From: Clostridium_S neuense
GTDB taxonomy: Bacteria > Bacillota > Clostridia > Clostridiales > Clostridiaceae
NCBI RefSeq assembly: GCF_045310695.1
Contig: NZ_JBJIAA010000016.1
Span: forward strand, 89,323 to 153,322
DNA: 64,000 nt
Reading direction: 5' to 3'
Each line of letters begins with the position of its first letter. Positions within the stretch are counted from its first letter, which is position 1. Of the stretch, positions 62,352 to 64,000 are shown in pieces. The position numbers were made by a program, and so were the translations under genes. Under the pieces are notes generated by a model that saw nothing but the letters and a program-made list of their open reading frames with translations, was not told where the DNA came from and searched no databases.

Positions 62352-63176
62352 TTATTTATAGTATAATTCGTTGATGTTTTTACCATAAAAAATTTCATCC
62401 ATTTCTTTTTTTAGCTTATGGGTTATCTTTTTTCTTTCTTTTGGATACAGATCTTTTTTCGTATATCCAAATAAGTAATTGTCTAGGTCAAATTGTTTTA
62501 TCTTACACTTTGTGTGGAAAATATTATCTTGATAGACATTTACATCAATCATATTATACTTATTTTTGACACTATTAGGTATATAATTTTGAATAGAGTT
62601 AATTTTATGGTCTATGAATAGCTTACGACCAGTAATATCTCTAGTAAAGCCCCGAACCCTGTAATCCATTGTCATAATATCAGCTTCAAAAGAATGTACT
62701 AAGTAATTTAGTGCCTTTAAAGGAGATATCATTCCACAAGTAGATACATCTATATCAGCCCTAAAGGTACAAATACCTTCATCAGGATGGTATTCAGGGT
62801 AGGTGTGTACTGTAATATGGCTTTTATCTAAATGAGCAAGAAGGATTTCCGGCAGTGGACCTGGGGCTTCTTTTGCTAATGTTTCCTTGTGCTCATCTTC
62901 TATGGGACTTTCACAAATTAATATAGTTACACTAGCACCTTGAGGGTCATAGTCTTGTTTTGCAATATTTAAAATATTAGCACCTATAATTTCAGTGACC
63001 TTTGTAAGGATTTGAGTAAGCCTTTCTGCATTATATTGTTCATCTATATAAGAAATATAAGCTTCTCTATCTTCTGCTGATTTTGCATAGCATATATCGT
63101 ACATATTAAAGGATAATGTTTTTGTTAAATTATTGAAACCATAAAGCTTTATTTTACCATCAATGTTTCCCTTCAT
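62352..63176 (-). CDS. speD: S-adenosylmethionine decarboxylase proenzyme
   Basis: The self-cleavage pair Lys-Ser is in LAHLDKSHITVHTYPEYHP (about residue 117), making the pyruvoyl group. The size (about 274 residues) and sequence are of the E. coli-type (class 1A) enzyme, which is longer than Bacillus SpeD. It supplies decarboxylated SAM to speE. The start is uncertain: ATG 63176 has AGGAGG 14 nt upstream, TTG 63188 has it only 3 nt upstream. Confidence 0.92.
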   Translation of the reverse strand: MKGNIDGKIKLYGFNNLTKTLSFNMYDICYAKSAEDREAYISYIDEQYNAERLTQILTKVTEIIGANILNIAKQDYDPQGASVTILICESPIEDEHKETLAKEAPGPLPEILLAHLDKSHITVHTYPEYHPDEGICTFRADIDVSTCGMISPLKALNYLVHSFEADIMTMDYRVRGFTRDITGRKLFIDHKINSIQNYIPNSVKNKYNMIDVNVYQDNIFHTKCKIKQFDLDNYLFGYTKKDLYPKERKKITHKLKKEMDEIFYGKNINELYYK

Positions 63177-63207
63177 TATATTTGCCAAATCCCTCCTTAT
63201 AAATAAA

Positions 63208-63233
63208 TCGCTATTATTATATGTTAATAGCGA
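63208..63233. promoter_or_regulatory. Inverted repeat in the speD leader
   Basis: TCGCTATTA (63208-63216) is mirrored by TAATAGCGA (63225-63233) with an 8-nt spacer, just upstream of the speD ribosome site. It could be an operator or a small leader hairpin affecting translation. Confidence 0.4.
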
Positions 63234-63430
63234 AAATATTAATACAATTTTAGCAATGAATTTATTTTAAATCAATGGTTTTTTATTACACTATAAATAA
63301 CTTGTGTATTAACTGTAAATGTACCTATATTTGCAAATTAAGAGTATGTAAAAAATAAAATAATAAAATCACTTGAAAAAATTTTACTCTTTTTGACAGA
63401 AATTAAATATAGGAGGAGATGTTTAAAATT

Positions 63431-63528
63431 ATGAGCAAACAAAAAAATTCTTTTCAAATGAATTAATTGAGATGCTTAATAAAAATATATAAGGTAAAGT
63501 TAAACTAAAGAATAGAAAGGAATTTTAA
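63431..63528 (+). pseudogene. Short decayed basic ORF
   Basis: A strong AGGAGGAG site precedes MSKQKNSFQMN, which stops after 11 codons. A different frame continues NELIEMLNKNI, a stop, then GKVKLKNRKEF. The pieces read as one small basic protein with a frameshift and a nonsense codon. No family can be named. The rest of 63250-63850 holds no other visible gene. Confidence 0.35.
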
Positions 63529-63879
63529 AAAAAGTTTTTCAAAAAGTAAATCAAAGTGCATAAACTTATGTTTTTATTAGTGGTTGTTTTGATTTATAAT
63601 TTTACGTCTTGACGATTTTGTACAAATTTATAAATACATAAATTTGTGAAGTTCTTTGAGAAGGAAGGGGTGCGTATAACCTTTTTGTATATATACTCTT
63701 CCAAGGGTATCTATGCATGAAATACTTAGTATTTTGATAATATAGTAAGTATAGAATAGTTAAATTAGTATACCAGTATATTTTAATCAAAATAAGATTA
63801 AAAGATATGATATTATATTACATGTCGTCGCGAGATGACAATACTTAATGAGTTTTGAAAAAACATTTTAAAAAAAGTG

Positions 63880-64000
63880 TTGACAGAGCAAATTTAAAAT
63901 GCTATTATATAAAAGCTGTCTTATGCAGCACATTGAACTTTGAAAATTAAACAGAGAAAAGATAATGAACCAGCAATTCTTTTGAATAGAAGAAATTCTA
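63880..64000 (+). promoter_or_regulatory. Strong promoter and leader, probably of an rRNA operon
   Basis: TTGACA (63880-63885) and TATTAT (63903-63908), 17-bp spacer, start near 63915. The leader then has GAACTTTGAAAATTAAACAG, the boxA-like sequence that precedes 16S rRNA in clostridia. The 16S gene would begin just beyond the right edge; none of its sequence is inside the window. Confidence 0.7.

Noticed and set aside
63189..63420. Riboswitch in front of speD
   Set aside because: Apart from one 9-bp inverted repeat, no SAM- or polyamine-riboswitch core could be recognised.
63602..63790. 62-codon minus-strand ORF before the rRNA leader
   Set aside because: No ribosome site, amino acids dominated by Tyr/Ile/Lys as expected of AT-rich noncoding DNA, and no family resemblance.
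1..64000. CRISPR array
   Set aside because: No regularly spaced direct repeats with unique spacers were found; the repeats present are dispersed foldbacks.
1..64000. Insertion sequence or prophage
   Set aside because: No transposase, integrase or phage structural gene is recognisable. The GH25 lysozyme alone is not enough to claim a prophage.

Overview
The window is AT-rich, gene-dense DNA from a spore-forming, low-GC Gram-positive anaerobe of the genus Clostridium. Support comes from a Spo0E-type phosphatase, a CwlJ/GerQ germination pair, an A-type flavodiiron protein, HPr kinase, strong GGAGG ribosome sites with frequent TTG/GTG starts, and a maf-radC-mreBCD-pbp2-minC block. Gene content and some gene orders resemble what I remember of Clostridium acetobutylicum and its close relatives. 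That assignment is recollection, not a search result.

Layout. Positions 1-9100 hold the 3' end of a superfamily I helicase, fprA, a methyltransferase, an M1-type peptidase, a PanE-like/TetR pair behind a nested palindromic operator, a phosphoesterase and a membrane protein. Positions 9100-17800 are patchier: a decayed sugar isomerase, a secreted lipase, an iron alcohol dehydrogenase, an XRE-TPR regulator overlapping an ABC exporter, two decayed genes (MerR and GyrI-like) and arginase. Positions 18000-34800 are mostly core genes: tRNA-Glu(CTC), spo0E, glpX-hprK-5-formyl-THF cyclo-ligase, an M18 aminopeptidase, a PHP phosphoesterase, a CDF transporter, two DUF445 proteins, and polA-coaE-lytic transglycosylase followed by an MFS protein. 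Positions 34800-37800 contain tRNA-Leu(GAG) and three separate 6S RNA-like genes interleaved with cwlJ-gerQ and cheV. Positions 38400-53800 hold a ParB-like/BMP fusion, an ACT-thrB pair, the SPOR-DUF4321-maf-radC-mreBCD-pbp2-minC cell-shape block, a YdjM-like protein and a GH25 lysozyme. Positions 54250-63200 hold a FadR-type regulator with larA (the lactate dehydrogenase genes expected between them appear deleted, leaving a glcD stub), a GntR-controlled mannose-family PTS with a sugar-amine deglycase (Amadori-compound use), and speD-speE. The right edge carries a strong promoter and leader that look like the start of an rRNA operon.

Two observations stand out. First, three 6S RNA-like genes lie within 2.9 kb. 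Each keeps the closing stem with different base pairs and each has its own terminator; one is transcribed together with tRNA-Leu. Second, a family of interspersed foldback elements sits at the 3' ends of genes. The elements always have the same orientation relative to the upstream gene and sometimes supply its last codons and stop. Two copies show compensatory stem changes around a nearly invariant loop, as expected of a structured RNA or a REP/BIME-like family. A third theme is gene decay by internal deletion, seen in the isomerase, MerR, GyrI-like and glcD remnants.
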